Part shown: positions 1 to 7,322 of the stretch, one piece after another
How the letters are laid out: each line of letters begins with the position of its first letter
How positions within the stretch are numbered: the first letter of the stretch is position 1
Origin: Brevibacillus_H sp049846925
GTDB lineage: Bacteria > Bacillota > Bacilli > Brevibacillales > Brevibacillaceae
Length of the DNA stretch: 64,000 nt
NCBI RefSeq assembly: GCF_049846925.1
Contig: NZ_JBNCMT010000007.1
Coordinates: forward strand, 1 to 64,000
Reading direction: 5' to 3'
Translations under genes and position numbers: made by a program
The notes under the pieces: generated by a model
Told to the model about the DNA's origin: nothing
Database searches by the model: none
The model's input: only the letters and a program-made list of their open reading frames with translations

Positions 1-24
1 CTAGTATCCCAGCCATTTTATTTA

Positions 25-97
25 GAGCCATTAGCTCAGTTGGTAGAGCATCTGACTTTTAATCAGAGGGTCGAAGGTTCGAGTCCTTCATGGCTCA
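25..97 (+). tRNA. tRNA-Lys (TTT)
   Basis: The acceptor strands GAGCCAT and ATGGCTC pair, the D arm (TAGCTCAGTTGGTAGAGC) and T loop (GGTTCGAGTCC) are canonical, and the anticodon loop CTTTTAA gives TTT. The CCA end is not encoded. It is the first of five tRNA genes in a row. Confidence 0.95.
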
Positions 98-174
98 TCT
101 CTATACTCCAAAAAGTGACGCTAGACTTTTAAGCGTACAATGATTATTTTTGGGGCATCAGAACATAACTATAT

Positions 175-250
175 GCGGACGTAGCTCAATTGGTAGAGCG
201 TCGCCTTGCCAAGGCGAAGGTCGAGGGTTCGAGACCCTTCGTCCGCTCCA
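175..250 (+). tRNA. tRNA-Gly (GCC)
   Basis: The acceptor GCGGAC pairs with GTCCGC, and the anticodon loop TTGCCAA gives GCC. The 3' CCA is encoded (248-250), unlike in the preceding tRNA-Lys. Confidence 0.95.
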
Positions 251-259
251 TTTTTATTT

Positions 260-336
260 GTGCCCTTAGCTCAGCTGGATAGAGCGTTTGACTACGAATC
301 AAAAGGTCGGGAGTTCGAATCTCTCAGGGCACGCCA
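260..336 (+). tRNA. tRNA-Arg (ACG)
   Basis: The acceptor GTGCCCT pairs with AGGGCAC. The anticodon stem TTTGA/TCAAA encloses CTACGAA, giving ACG, whose wobble A is normally deaminated to inosine. CCA is encoded. It follows the tRNA-Gly by 9 bp, so both are likely one transcript. Confidence 0.95.
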
Positions 337-433
337 TAAAAACATACCCCACAAAGTGAAGCAAAAGCTTCACAGCTTATTCCGAGTACTTTGCGGGGGC
401 TCTGGAACAATTAAAACAAACGTTTCAACAAAT

Positions 434-510
434 CGGGAAGTAGCTCAGCTTGGTAGAGTACTTGGCTTGGGACCAAGGGGTCGCAGGTTCGAATCCTGTC
501 TTCCCGACCA
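434..510 (+). tRNA. tRNA-Pro (TGG)
   Basis: The acceptor CGGGAAG pairs with CTTCCCG. The anticodon stem CTTGG/CCAAG holds loop CTTGGGA, giving TGG. CCA is encoded. The 97 bp before it show no gene. Confidence 0.94.
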
Positions 511-518
511 TCTTTTTT

Positions 519-592
519 GCGGGTGTAGTTCAATGGTAGAACTCCAGCCTTCCAAGCTGGTCGCGTGGGTTCGATTCCCATCACCCGCTCCA
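519..592 (+). tRNA. tRNA-Gly (TCC)
   Basis: The acceptor GCGGGTG pairs with CACCCGC. The anticodon loop CTTCCAA gives TCC. CCA is encoded. It is the last tRNA of the cluster and is followed at once by a terminator hairpin. Confidence 0.95.
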
Positions 593-606
593 TAATTTTT
601 ACGAGT

Positions 607-639
607 AACGAGTAGTCCAATCGGATTGCTCGTTTTTTT
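607..639 (+). terminator. Terminator of the tRNA cluster
   Basis: An imperfect hairpin with outer arms AACGAG and CTCGTT is followed by a T-run. It closes the tRNA transcript. Confidence 0.7.
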
Positions 640-714
640 ATTTTGTATTTCTCCTATTCAATATTCTTGAAAAACGGGAATGGTTAGCTAATAACTATAC
701 AAAAAAGTGTCGAG

Positions 715-744
715 TTGAGTCATTTCTGTTTCAAAGGCTACAAT
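715..744 (+). promoter_or_regulatory. SigA-type promoter of arginase gene
   Basis: TTGAGT and TACAAT are separated by 18 bp, about 28 bp upstream of the ribosome site of the arginase gene. This is a motif match only. Confidence 0.5.
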
Positions 745-778
745 AAGAGTAGTTGCAATAGAGAAAGGGGAAACATTT

Positions 779-1675
779 GTGAACAAACAGATCTCAATTA
801 TTGGCGTACCAATGGACCTTGGAGCAGACCGACGCGGAGTAGATATGGGGCCAAGCGCCATTCGTTACGCAGGAGTAGTTAGCAGACTGGAAGGTATGGG
901 ATATTCAATTAAAGATATTGGCGACATACAAGTTGCTCGTCCCCATACTTTTACCGAAACAGATAATCACAAATACTTGGAGGAAGTAATTGAAGCCAAT
1001 CTCCTTTTAGCACATGCAGTTAGCAAAGAGGTGGAGGACGGGCGTTTCCCGCTCGTGCTTGGAGGCGATCACAGTATTGCCATTGGGACGATTGCTGGTG
1101 TTGCCAAACATAAAAAGAATCTTGGTGTAATCTGGTTCGATGCTCATGGCGACTTGAACACAGGAGAAACATCCCCATCTGGTAATATTCATGGCATGCC
1201 TTTGGCTGCCAGCCTTGGATTGGGTGACTCCCGCTTGGTGAATATAGGTGGATTCGCACCAAAAGTAAAACCGGAGAACGTAGTGGTTATTGGAGCGAGG
1301 GATTTAGATCCGGGAGAGCGTCAGCTCATTAAAAACAAAGGAATCAAAGTATATACCATGCATGAGATCGATCGCATAGGAATGGCTCGAGTAATGGAAG
1401 AAGCAATTGCCCATGTTTCCAAGAATACGGATGGCGTTCACCTCAGCCTTGATTTGGATGGTTTGGACCCACATGATGCACCGGGTGTTGGCACTCCGGT
1501 AATTGGAGGTATTTCGTACCGAGAAGGACATTTGGCAATGGAGATCTTGGCTGAAGCTGATGTTTTGACCTCTGCTGAATTCGTGGAAGTAAATCCGATT
1601 CTTGATCGCCAGAATGTAACTGCGAAAGTTGCTGTTGCTTTAATGAGTTCAGCTTTTGGAGATAAGCTTCTATAA
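779..1675 (+). CDS. rocF: Arginase
   Basis: Cytosolic manganese enzyme that hydrolyses L-arginine to ornithine and urea, the first step of the arginase route of arginine catabolism. The 298-residue length matches Bacillus RocF. The three metal-ligand motifs of the ureohydrolase family are intact: GGDHSIAIG near residue 97, FDAHGDLNT near 120, and SLDLDGLDPHDAPGVGTP near 225, with the substrate-contacting pattern of arginases rather than agmatinases. The start is GTG after a purine-rich GAAAGGGG site. It stands alone: tRNAs lie upstream and a terminator follows 17 bp after the stop, so it is not in a roc operon here. The SigA-like promoter suggests simple transcription; no SigL -24/-12 site was seen. 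Confidence 0.95.
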   Translation: MNKQISIIGVPMDLGADRRGVDMGPSAIRYAGVVSRLEGMGYSIKDIGDIQVARPHTFTETDNHKYLEEVIEANLLLAHAVSKEVEDGRFPLVLGGDHSIAIGTIAGVAKHKKNLGVIWFDAHGDLNTGETSPSGNIHGMPLAASLGLGDSRLVNIGGFAPKVKPENVVVIGARDLDPGERQLIKNKGIKVYTMHEIDRIGMARVMEEAIAHVSKNTDGVHLSLDLDGLDPHDAPGVGTPVIGGISYREGHLAMEILAEADVLTSAEFVEVNPILDRQNVTAKVAVALMSSAFGDKLL

Positions 1676-1692
1676 TGATATAATGATCAAAA

Positions 1693-1720
1693 AAAAGAGA
1701 GGGCTATCCCTCTCTTTTCT
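1693..1720 (+). terminator. Terminator after rocF
   Basis: An 11-bp perfect stem AAAAGAGAGGG/CCCTCTCTTTT with a CTAT loop. Its A- and T-rich arms could serve both this gene and the convergent small gene. Confidence 0.8.
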
Positions 1721-1766
1721 ACATGTATCAAAAAGCCATCATTTAGGTTTCAATTTACTGATAAAA

Positions 1767-1919
1767 TTAGTTAGTTTTCACATATAATTTATTCAACAAC
1801 TGATCAAGCCTTGTGCTTAACTCGATTAACTCAGGGGTGAAAGCAGAGTGAAGCTTGTACATGGTGTTGAGTTCCCAGCGAAGATCTTCTATTTGACTCA
1901 AAACAGTATCTTTGCACAC
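1767..1919 (-). CDS. Spo0E-like aspartyl-phosphate phosphatase
   Basis: A short protein (50 residues from the GTG at 1919) built of two predicted helices, with the Spo0E-family signature ELSTRLDQLLNKL near its C-terminus; the SxxLD core is diagnostic. Family members dephosphorylate Spo0A-P and delay sporulation. The reading frame stays open to a GTG at 1967, but only the 1919 GTG has a ribosome site (AAAGGAG at 1931-1937, spacing 11), and the resulting protein begins, as usual for the family, just ahead of the IEDLRWELN helix. It is convergent with rocF and divergent from sigW. Which phosphorelay protein it acts on cannot be told from sequence. Confidence 0.75.
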   Translation of the reverse strand: MCKDTVLSQIEDLRWELNTMYKLHSAFTPELIELSTRLDQLLNKLYVKTN

Positions 1920-2066
1920 CAGTAACCACTCTCCTTTTGTAGAAATTATTGTAAGTTTTTTACCCACTATTACTATATAATGAAACTAGAAATTTAGACC
2001 ATTATTTTCCTTTTTGCTTTACGTAAGTGAGAAATTTTGGATCGAAGAAAAAAATAGTGAAAAAAC

Positions 2067-2092
2067 GAAACCGTAATAGGGATTGTTTCGTA
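2067..2092 (+). promoter_or_regulatory. SigW-type autoregulatory promoter
   Basis: GAAAC at 2067-2071 and CGTA at 2089-2092 are 17 bp apart, the -35/-10 pattern recognised by SigW-type ECF sigma factors, 33 bp before the sigW start. This fits the autoregulation known for sigW in Bacillus subtilis. Confidence 0.75.
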
Positions 2093-2124
2093 AAGAATAG
2101 GGAGACAATGCCGGGGAGGATGGC

Positions 2125-2688
2125 ATGGAATTTGTAGAGAAGAGGTTAGTTGAGCGAGCAAAGCGGGGAGAACGTGACGCTTTTGCTGAATTAATCGAGA
2201 TATATAAGGATAAAATTTTTCAATTGGCTTATCGAATGGTGGGAAACCGCCAAGAAGCGGAGGATATTGCGCAAGAAACTTTTCTCCGAGTTTATGCCAA
2301 TTTGCATATGTATGATAGTAGTTATAAATTTTCAACTTGGATTTATCGAATAGCAACCAACCTTTGTATAGATAGAGGTCGAAAAAAGAAGCCTGATTTC
2401 TCGTTGGATGAGGAGGCAGATGGTTCCACTGGCCTTGACTGGCATTCCCGCTTATCATCAAAGGAGAAGAGTCCAGAAGAAAAGATAGTGACCAAGGAAG
2501 TACAAGAAACAGTTCAAGATGCATTGTCCGAGTTAGCTCCCAAGTACCGTTCCATCATGATATTACGTTATATTGAAGATTTGTCATTACAAGAGATCAG
2601 CGATGTTCTTAAATTACCGGTAACGACCATTAAAACGAGAATACACCGCGGGCGTGAAGCTCTTCGTGGAAAGCTGCGATTTATGTAG
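2125..2688 (+). CDS. sigW: ECF RNA polymerase sigma factor SigW
   Basis: ECF sigma factor that directs RNA polymerase to cell-envelope stress and antimicrobial resistance genes. The 187 residues equal the length of Bacillus subtilis SigW. Region 2 carries the core motif AEDIAQETFLRVY (about residues 46-58) and the -10-reading WIYRIATNLCID; region 4 has the helix-turn-helix LSLQEISDVLKLPVTTIKTRIHRGREALR near the C-terminus. The start ATG follows GGGGAGGATGGC. The anti-sigma gene lies 19 bp downstream, and the pair is followed, as in Bacillus, by cdaA, cdaR, glmM and glmS. Its own promoter matches the sequence it is expected to recognise. Confidence 0.93.
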   Translation: MEFVEKRLVERAKRGERDAFAELIEIYKDKIFQLAYRMVGNRQEAEDIAQETFLRVYANLHMYDSSYKFSTWIYRIATNLCIDRGRKKKPDFSLDEEADGSTGLDWHSRLSSKEKSPEEKIVTKEVQETVQDALSELAPKYRSIMILRYIEDLSLQEISDVLKLPVTTIKTRIHRGREALRGKLRFM

Positions 2689-2707
2689 AAAGGAGGCCAT
2701 TAAATAC

Positions 2708-3331
2708 ATGAAGTGTACAGAACAGCTTAGAAATGTGCATGCCTATTTGGATGGAGATATTGACGAACTGACCAACCAAACCTTACAGGCGCATCTTGCT
2801 AGTTGTGGAGAGTGTCGCCGATATCTAATGGAAATGCAAAAAGTGATTGCACTGGTTCAGAGTGCTTCCCATGTTCACGCTCCGCTTGATTTTACAGAAA
2901 AAGTAATGGCACAGCTACCTGCACCGAGTACAGGAATCCGTTTTTCCAGTTGGTTGCGAAATCACCCTTTCTTAACGGCTGCAGCAGTTTTTCTCCTTTT
3001 AATGGCTGGAAGTGTAGTTACCTCTTGGGTTGATCGGGATAATACACTACAGGTTTCTTCAGACAGTCTGGATAAGCTGACAATTGATCACCAACGAAAC
3101 ATGGTTGTCGTGCCATCCGGGACTGTTGTGGACGGTGATTTGATCGTTGAGAATGGAAATATTGAAGTGTTCGGAGAAGTAAAAGGAGATGTGGTGGCGA
3201 TTGACGGCAAAGTCGTAACCGCTTCTACCGCACAGATTGCTGGAGATACCGAATCCATTGAAGCGATTGTTGATTGGATTTGGTATGAATTGAAAAATAT
3301 CGGAAATGACTTGCTTCCTTTGTCACCATAG
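2708..3331 (+). CDS. rsiW: Anti-sigma-W factor RsiW
   Basis: Single-pass membrane protein that holds SigW inactive until regulated proteolysis in response to envelope damage. From the ATG at 2708 (site AAAGGAGG, spacing 8) it is 207 residues, close to the 208 of Bacillus subtilis RsiW; upstream in-frame starts lie inside sigW and lack such a site. The N-terminal zinc anti-sigma motif H-x3-C-x2-C is present (HLASCGECRR, near residue 33), and one hydrophobic segment (FLTAAAVFLLLMAGSVV) lies near residue 95. The extracellular part has a short run of small alternating residues (GDLIVENGNIEVFGEVKGDV) resembling a bactofilin-like beta repeat, which may be a sensing or stabilising surface. Confidence 0.92.
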   Translation: MKCTEQLRNVHAYLDGDIDELTNQTLQAHLASCGECRRYLMEMQKVIALVQSASHVHAPLDFTEKVMAQLPAPSTGIRFSSWLRNHPFLTAAAVFLLLMAGSVVTSWVDRDNTLQVSSDSLDKLTIDHQRNMVVVPSGTVVDGDLIVENGNIEVFGEVKGDVVAIDGKVVTASTAQIAGDTESIEAIVDWIWYELKNIGNDLLPLSP

Positions 3332-3352
3332 GAGAAAATAGAGGTTAGAGAG

Positions 3353-3378
3353 GCGCGGCCCAAAAGCCGTGCTTTTTT
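3353..3378 (+). terminator. Terminator after sigW-rsiW
   Basis: Arms GCGCGGC and GCCGTGC (one mismatch) with loop CCAAAA, followed by six T. It separates the sigma operon from cdaA. Confidence 0.65.
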
Positions 3379-3444
3379 CAGCAAATAGAAGAAATAATAG
3401 TAGCTGGCTATTAGTGGCAAGAAGCTAGAATGTGGGGGCTTCGT

Positions 3445-4257
3445 ATGCGAATTACGGATTATGGGGATTTGTTGCGTTACGGGATAGATATCCTGCTCGT
3501 GACGTACGTCATATATAAATTGATAATGCTGGTAAGGGGAACAAGGGCGGTACAGCTATTAAAAGGGATACTTGTTATCGTCGTGACCTGGTTACTCAGC
3601 AAATACTTTGAACTGAAAACACTCCATTGGTTAATGTCACAAGCATTTACCTTCGGGGTCCTTGCACTAGTCATTATTTTTCAACCAGAGCTTCGCCGTG
3701 CCTTGGAACAATTGGGGAGAGGCAAGCTGTTTTCAAGGTCGCAGTCCCAGACAGATAACTTTATGCAAAAGACGGTGCAAGAAGTGGGGAAGTCTGTCAC
3801 CTATATGGCCAAGCGTCGTATCGGTGCATTATTGGTGATTGAACGTGATACCGGGTTAAATGATTATGTGGAAACCGGAATTCCAATAGAGGGCAAGGTC
3901 TCTTCTGAGCTTTTGATTAATATTTTTATCCCGAATACTCCATTACATGATGGGGCTGTTATCATTCGGAAAGATTCCATTCTTGCTGCGGGTTGTTACT
4001 TGCCTTTATCCGAAAACCCTTCGATCTCCAAAGAGTTGGGAACTCGTCACCGTGCAGCCATTGGGATGAGTGAAGTTTCGGACGGGATATCCATTGTCGT
4101 TTCAGAGGAAACAGGCACAGTATCAATGGCAGTAAATGGACATGTTACGAGAAATTTGACAGAAGAACAATTGTCTGAGCTACTTTTGGAGCAATTAAGT
4201 CCACCGTCGAAAAGCGCCATGGGAAATCGTTGGCTATGGAGGCGTAATCATGGATAA
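3445..4257 (+). CDS. cdaA: Diadenylate cyclase CdaA
   Basis: Membrane-bound enzyme that condenses two ATP into cyclic di-AMP, the essential second messenger for potassium and cell-wall homeostasis. From the ATG at 3445 (GGGGG site, spacing 6) it has 270 residues, like CdaA/YbbP of Bacillus. Three N-terminal hydrophobic segments (roughly residues 10-30, 38-53, 59-80) are followed by the DAC domain with the catalytic DGA motif (LHDGAVII, near residue 169) and the ATP-binding RHR motif (GTRHRAAIG, near 204). The gene overlaps cdaR by 8 bp, and glmM follows, the conserved cdaA-cdaR-glmM module in which both neighbours regulate the cyclase. Confidence 0.95.
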   Translation: MRITDYGDLLRYGIDILLVTYVIYKLIMLVRGTRAVQLLKGILVIVVTWLLSKYFELKTLHWLMSQAFTFGVLALVIIFQPELRRALEQLGRGKLFSRSQSQTDNFMQKTVQEVGKSVTYMAKRRIGALLVIERDTGLNDYVETGIPIEGKVSSELLINIFIPNTPLHDGAVIIRKDSILAAGCYLPLSENPSISKELGTRHRAAIGMSEVSDGISIVVSEETGTVSMAVNGHVTRNLTEEQLSELLLEQLSPPSKSAMGNRWLWRRNHG

Positions 4258-5482
4258 GTGGATCAACAGTCATTGGTTTGCCAGAGGAATTGCACTATTG
4301 CTTGCGTGTCTCATGTTTATGGTAGTGAATCTAGAGCCAGACACCGGTACATCTACAGAAGTAAGCCAGCCTACGTTTATCGATGGTGCCAAGGTTACTG
4401 TTCAATATGATAAAACTCGATATGAATTGGTGAAGGATCCGAAACCGGTAAAAATTGCATTGGAAAGCAGTAATCCGTTTTTCCGATATAACTTTGTATC
4501 ACCGGATCAGTACGAGGTATTCGTAGATGCAAGAGGGAAGGCCAAAGGAACACACCGATTGCCAGTTCAGCATCGAGGTTTTCCTGAAGAGGCAAAAGTA
4601 GGGATTATCCCTGGTTTTGTCGAGATCACGCTGGAAGAGAAACAAAACGTAGAAAAACAAGTACAGGTTGAGTTATTGGGACAAGTTGCTCCAGGTTATA
4701 CGGCTGGTGAGCCTGTAGTGAAGCCGTTTCGTGTGCATGTGAGGGTACCGGAGAGTCAGGTTAATAATGTCGCTTTGGTCAAAGCCTCCGTGAATCTGGA
4801 TGGAGCCACTTCACCAATCAATACAACCGTTCCGTTAAAAGTCGTGGATAAATGGGGGAATGTGATTCAGCGAGCAGAAGTTAACCCGCTTACGGTAGAA
4901 GTAAACGTTCCGGTGACAAGTCCGTTTGTCATCGTACCAGTTAAATTGAACTTGACGAATAACTTGCCGGATGGCTATAGTTTGGCTAGTGTTAAGGTGA
5001 TACCAGAAGAAGTGAAAGTATACGGCCCACAAGAGGCTTTGACAGGTGTCAGTACGTATCCGAGCCCTGTCATAGATCTGAAGGATATTACATCTGATCG
5101 TTTGCTCGAATTGAAGATGGATGTCATTGATCAGATTGTGAAGGTGGAACCGGAGTATCTCAAAATTTCACTAAACGTGGTACCTTCTGAAACAAAAAGA
5201 GTGCAGGGTGTTCCGCTTCGTGTAACCGGTTTGTCCGAGGAATCACAAGCAAAGGTTTTGACTTCGGAGGGTAACGAGCTGACCACGCTTGATTTTGATG
5301 TAATCGGGGCTCCGCAAAATTTACAGGGCTTAACGCCGAAGGATATTCAGGTATTGGCAGATGTAAGTAGCTTGCCAGTAGGGGTTCATGAGGTTCCGCT
5401 CATCTACAATCTACCAAATTACCTAACAACAGCTCCAACAGCACCGAAACAAGTTACAGTAGAAATCACGAATAAACAATAA
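4250..5482 (+). CDS. cdaR: CdaA regulator CdaR (YbbR-domain protein)
   Basis: Cell-surface regulator of CdaA. One N-terminal membrane anchor (WFARGIALLLACLMFMVV, residues 8-25) is followed by about 380 extracytoplasmic residues made of YbbR repeats of roughly 80 residues each; recurrent landmarks are a VxVxLxG strand and a PxxVxVxGP-type turn (for example PEEVKVYGPQEAL). Four repeats can be placed roughly. The start codon lies inside the end of cdaA, implying translational coupling. In Bacillus and Listeria the equivalent protein modulates CdaA activity and interacts through its extracellular part; the ligand is unknown. Confidence 0.92.
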   Translation: MDKWINSHWFARGIALLLACLMFMVVNLEPDTGTSTEVSQPTFIDGAKVTVQYDKTRYELVKDPKPVKIALESSNPFFRYNFVSPDQYEVFVDARGKAKGTHRLPVQHRGFPEEAKVGIIPGFVEITLEEKQNVEKQVQVELLGQVAPGYTAGEPVVKPFRVHVRVPESQVNNVALVKASVNLDGATSPINTTVPLKVVDKWGNVIQRAEVNPLTVEVNVPVTSPFVIVPVKLNLTNNLPDGYSLASVKVIPEEVKVYGPQEALTGVSTYPSPVIDLKDITSDRLLELKMDVIDQIVKVEPEYLKISLNVVPSETKRVQGVPLRVTGLSEESQAKVLTSEGNELTTLDFDVIGAPQNLQGLTPKDIQVLADVSSLPVGVHEVPLIYNLPNYLTTAPTAPKQVTVEITNKQ

Positions 5483-5528
5483 CTAGCATAGGCTACTGAT
5501 GTGTAGAATGAGGAAAAGAGGGACAAGA

Positions 5529-6875
5529 ATGGGGAAGTATTTCGGAACAGATGGTGTACGTGGTGTTGCTAACTTAGAATTGACACCTGAACTTGCTTTC
5601 AAAGTTGGGCGAGTAGGGGGCTACGTATTAACCAGACATAAACAGGATGGCAAACCAAAAGTAGTCATCGGACGAGATACTCGTATTTCTGGTCAAATGC
5701 TGGAGAGCGCACTGATCGCAGGGATGTTGTCAGTGGGCGCAGAAGTGGTGCGTTTGGGTGTTATCGCTACTTCTGGCGTATCCTATTTGACTCGTGCACT
5801 AGGAGCAGATTGTGGAGTAATGATTTCAGCGTCACACAATCCTTTTCCTGATAACGGGATTAAATTTTTTGGCAATGACGGCTTCAAACTTTCTGATGAG
5901 GTTGAAGGTGAAATTGAGCAGCTATTAGTTGCGGAAGAAGATACACTACCTCGCCCGACAGGAGATAAAATCGGTTCTGTACTCGATTACCTGGAGGGAG
6001 GACAGAAATATCTGTCTCATCTCAAGAGTACCGTTACTGAGCGTTTTGAAGGTATGAAAATTGTTCTGGACTGTGCGAATGGCGCGGTCTCTTCATTGGC
6101 TGCCCGTTTGTTTGCTGACGTGGAAGCAGATGTGATAACCATCGGAGCCAGTCCGAACGGGGTCAACATCAATGAGCAATGTGGATCCACTCATCCAGAG
6201 AAGCTTCAGGAGGAAGTGCTGAAACACAAAGCTGACCTCGGATTATCCTTTGATGGGGATGCAGACCGTTGTATTGCCGTTGACGACAATGGCGAAATTA
6301 TCGATGGTGACTTCATGATGGCGATCTGTGCCAGAGCCCTCAAAGCTAAGGGTAAATTGAATAACAATACCGTAGTAACGACAGTTATGGCGAATATGGG
6401 ATTCTTCAAAGCGATGGAAGAACAAAGCATCAACACAACCAAAACAGCCGTTGGGGATCGCTACGTAGTGGAAGAGATGATCCGTGGAGGGTATAACCTC
6501 GGTGGAGAGCAATCTGGTCATATCATCTTCCTCGATTACAACACCACAGGAGATGGATTGCTAACAGGCTTGCAACTGTTGAATCTGGTTAAAGAAGCGG
6601 GCAGGCCTCTCTCTGAATTGAAACAGATCATGAAAAAATATCCGCAGCTTCTCATCAATGTACCTGTAGCAGACAAGACAAAGCTCAAAGGCAACGAAAA
6701 GATTGAAGCAGCCATTGCTTTGGCTGAGCAAGAACTTGCCGGGAATGGCCGTGTACTCGTTCGTCCATCAGGCACAGAGCCAATTGTTCGGGTCATGGCA
6801 GAAGGACCGGACGAAGTACAATTGGAGCAAGTGGTACAAAGCATTGTTGATGTCGTGAAGCGAGAATTAGTATAA
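5529..6875 (+). CDS. glmM: Phosphoglucosamine mutase
   Basis: Cytosolic mutase that converts glucosamine-6-phosphate to glucosamine-1-phosphate for peptidoglycan and lipid precursor synthesis. The start is placed at the ATG of MGKYFGTDGVRG (site AAGAGGGA); this gives 448 residues, exactly the usual length, whereas the upstream ATG at 5499 would add a non-conserved tail. Seen motifs: the catalytic phosphoserine loop MISASHNPFPDNGIKFF near residue 100, the magnesium loop FDGDADRC near 242, the sugar-binding GGEQSGH near 326 and the C-terminal phosphate-binding RPSGTEPIVRVM. It lies between cdaR and the glmS ribozyme. Family members physically regulate CdaA, linking cyclic di-AMP to amino-sugar supply. 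Confidence 0.97.
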   Translation: MGKYFGTDGVRGVANLELTPELAFKVGRVGGYVLTRHKQDGKPKVVIGRDTRISGQMLESALIAGMLSVGAEVVRLGVIATSGVSYLTRALGADCGVMISASHNPFPDNGIKFFGNDGFKLSDEVEGEIEQLLVAEEDTLPRPTGDKIGSVLDYLEGGQKYLSHLKSTVTERFEGMKIVLDCANGAVSSLAARLFADVEADVITIGASPNGVNINEQCGSTHPEKLQEEVLKHKADLGLSFDGDADRCIAVDDNGEIIDGDFMMAICARALKAKGKLNNNTVVTTVMANMGFFKAMEEQSINTTKTAVGDRYVVEEMIRGGYNLGGEQSGHIIFLDYNTTGDGLLTGLQLLNLVKEAGRPLSELKQIMKKYPQLLINVPVADKTKLKGNEKIEAAIALAEQELAGNGRVLVRPSGTEPIVRVMAEGPDEVQLEQVVQSIVDVVKRELV

Positions 6876-6891
6876 AGGTTGGAATGTGTGA

Positions 6892-6918
6892 GGGAGTGGT
6901 ACGATGCCGCTCCCTTTT
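6892..6918 (+). terminator. Terminator after glmM
   Basis: Stem GGGAGTGG/CCGCTCCC (one G-T pair) with loop TACGATG, then TTTT. Confidence 0.7.
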
Positions 6919-6947
6919 GCATAGTAATAGGTAAATTAAAGAAAAGA

Positions 6948-6976
6948 TTGTTGCGTGGAAATTCCTGTGGTAAAGT
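6948..6976 (+). promoter_or_regulatory. Promoter of glmS leader
   Basis: TTGTTG and TAAAGT are separated by 17 bp, about 95 bp upstream of the ribozyme cleavage site. This is a motif match only. Confidence 0.45.
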
Positions 6977-7071
6977 AGTTGTTGTGCCAAAAATTCTTTT
7001 GTTGAAAGGGGTGATGGATGGAGAGAAGTTGACAGCATAGATGGGGCAGCATCTCATAAGTTTAACTAAAA

Positions 7072-7220
7072 GCGCCAGTACTGTGTCTGCCCGACATGGA
7101 GCACAGTAGACGAGGTGGAGGAGTATCGAGCATTTCGGCGGATGCCTCCCGGTAGCAGATGTACTACCGAAAATTCAGGGCCAAAGCAGGAAGGTGACTT
7201 CTTGGACAAAATCCTGAATA
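7072..7220 (+). ncRNA. glmS ribozyme (glucosamine-6-phosphate riboswitch)
   Basis: The leader RNA of glmS cleaves itself when glucosamine-6-phosphate binds, which destabilises the mRNA and gives feedback control. The invariant blocks are present in order: AGCGCC at 7071-7076 (cleavage expected between A7071 and G7072), GACGAGGTGGAGG then TATCGA near 7110-7130, CGGCGGATGCCTCCCGG near 7137, and the P3/P4 part with AGGTGACTTCTTGGACAAA near 7191-7210. All catalytic-core blocks look intact. It lies 100-250 bp before the glmS start codon. Confidence 0.95.
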
Positions 7221-7322
7221 TACTACATCTTTTAAAAATACAGCAATGGATGGCGGGGGCGCACCCCGTATGACAATACTATATGGGTTGTGTCCCTGCC
7301 GATTTGAAAGGGGATACCACAC

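Noticed and set aside
206..595. A 129-codon open frame covering several tRNA genes
   Set aside because: It is generated by tRNA sequence; the tRNA folds explain all of it and no ribosome site is present.
1994..2524. A 176-codon minus-strand frame across sigW
   Set aside because: It is antisense to a clear sigma factor gene and encodes no recognisable protein.
2654..2707. Longer RsiW start inside sigW
   Set aside because: AAAGGAGG directly precedes the ATG at 2708, and the resulting length matches RsiW.
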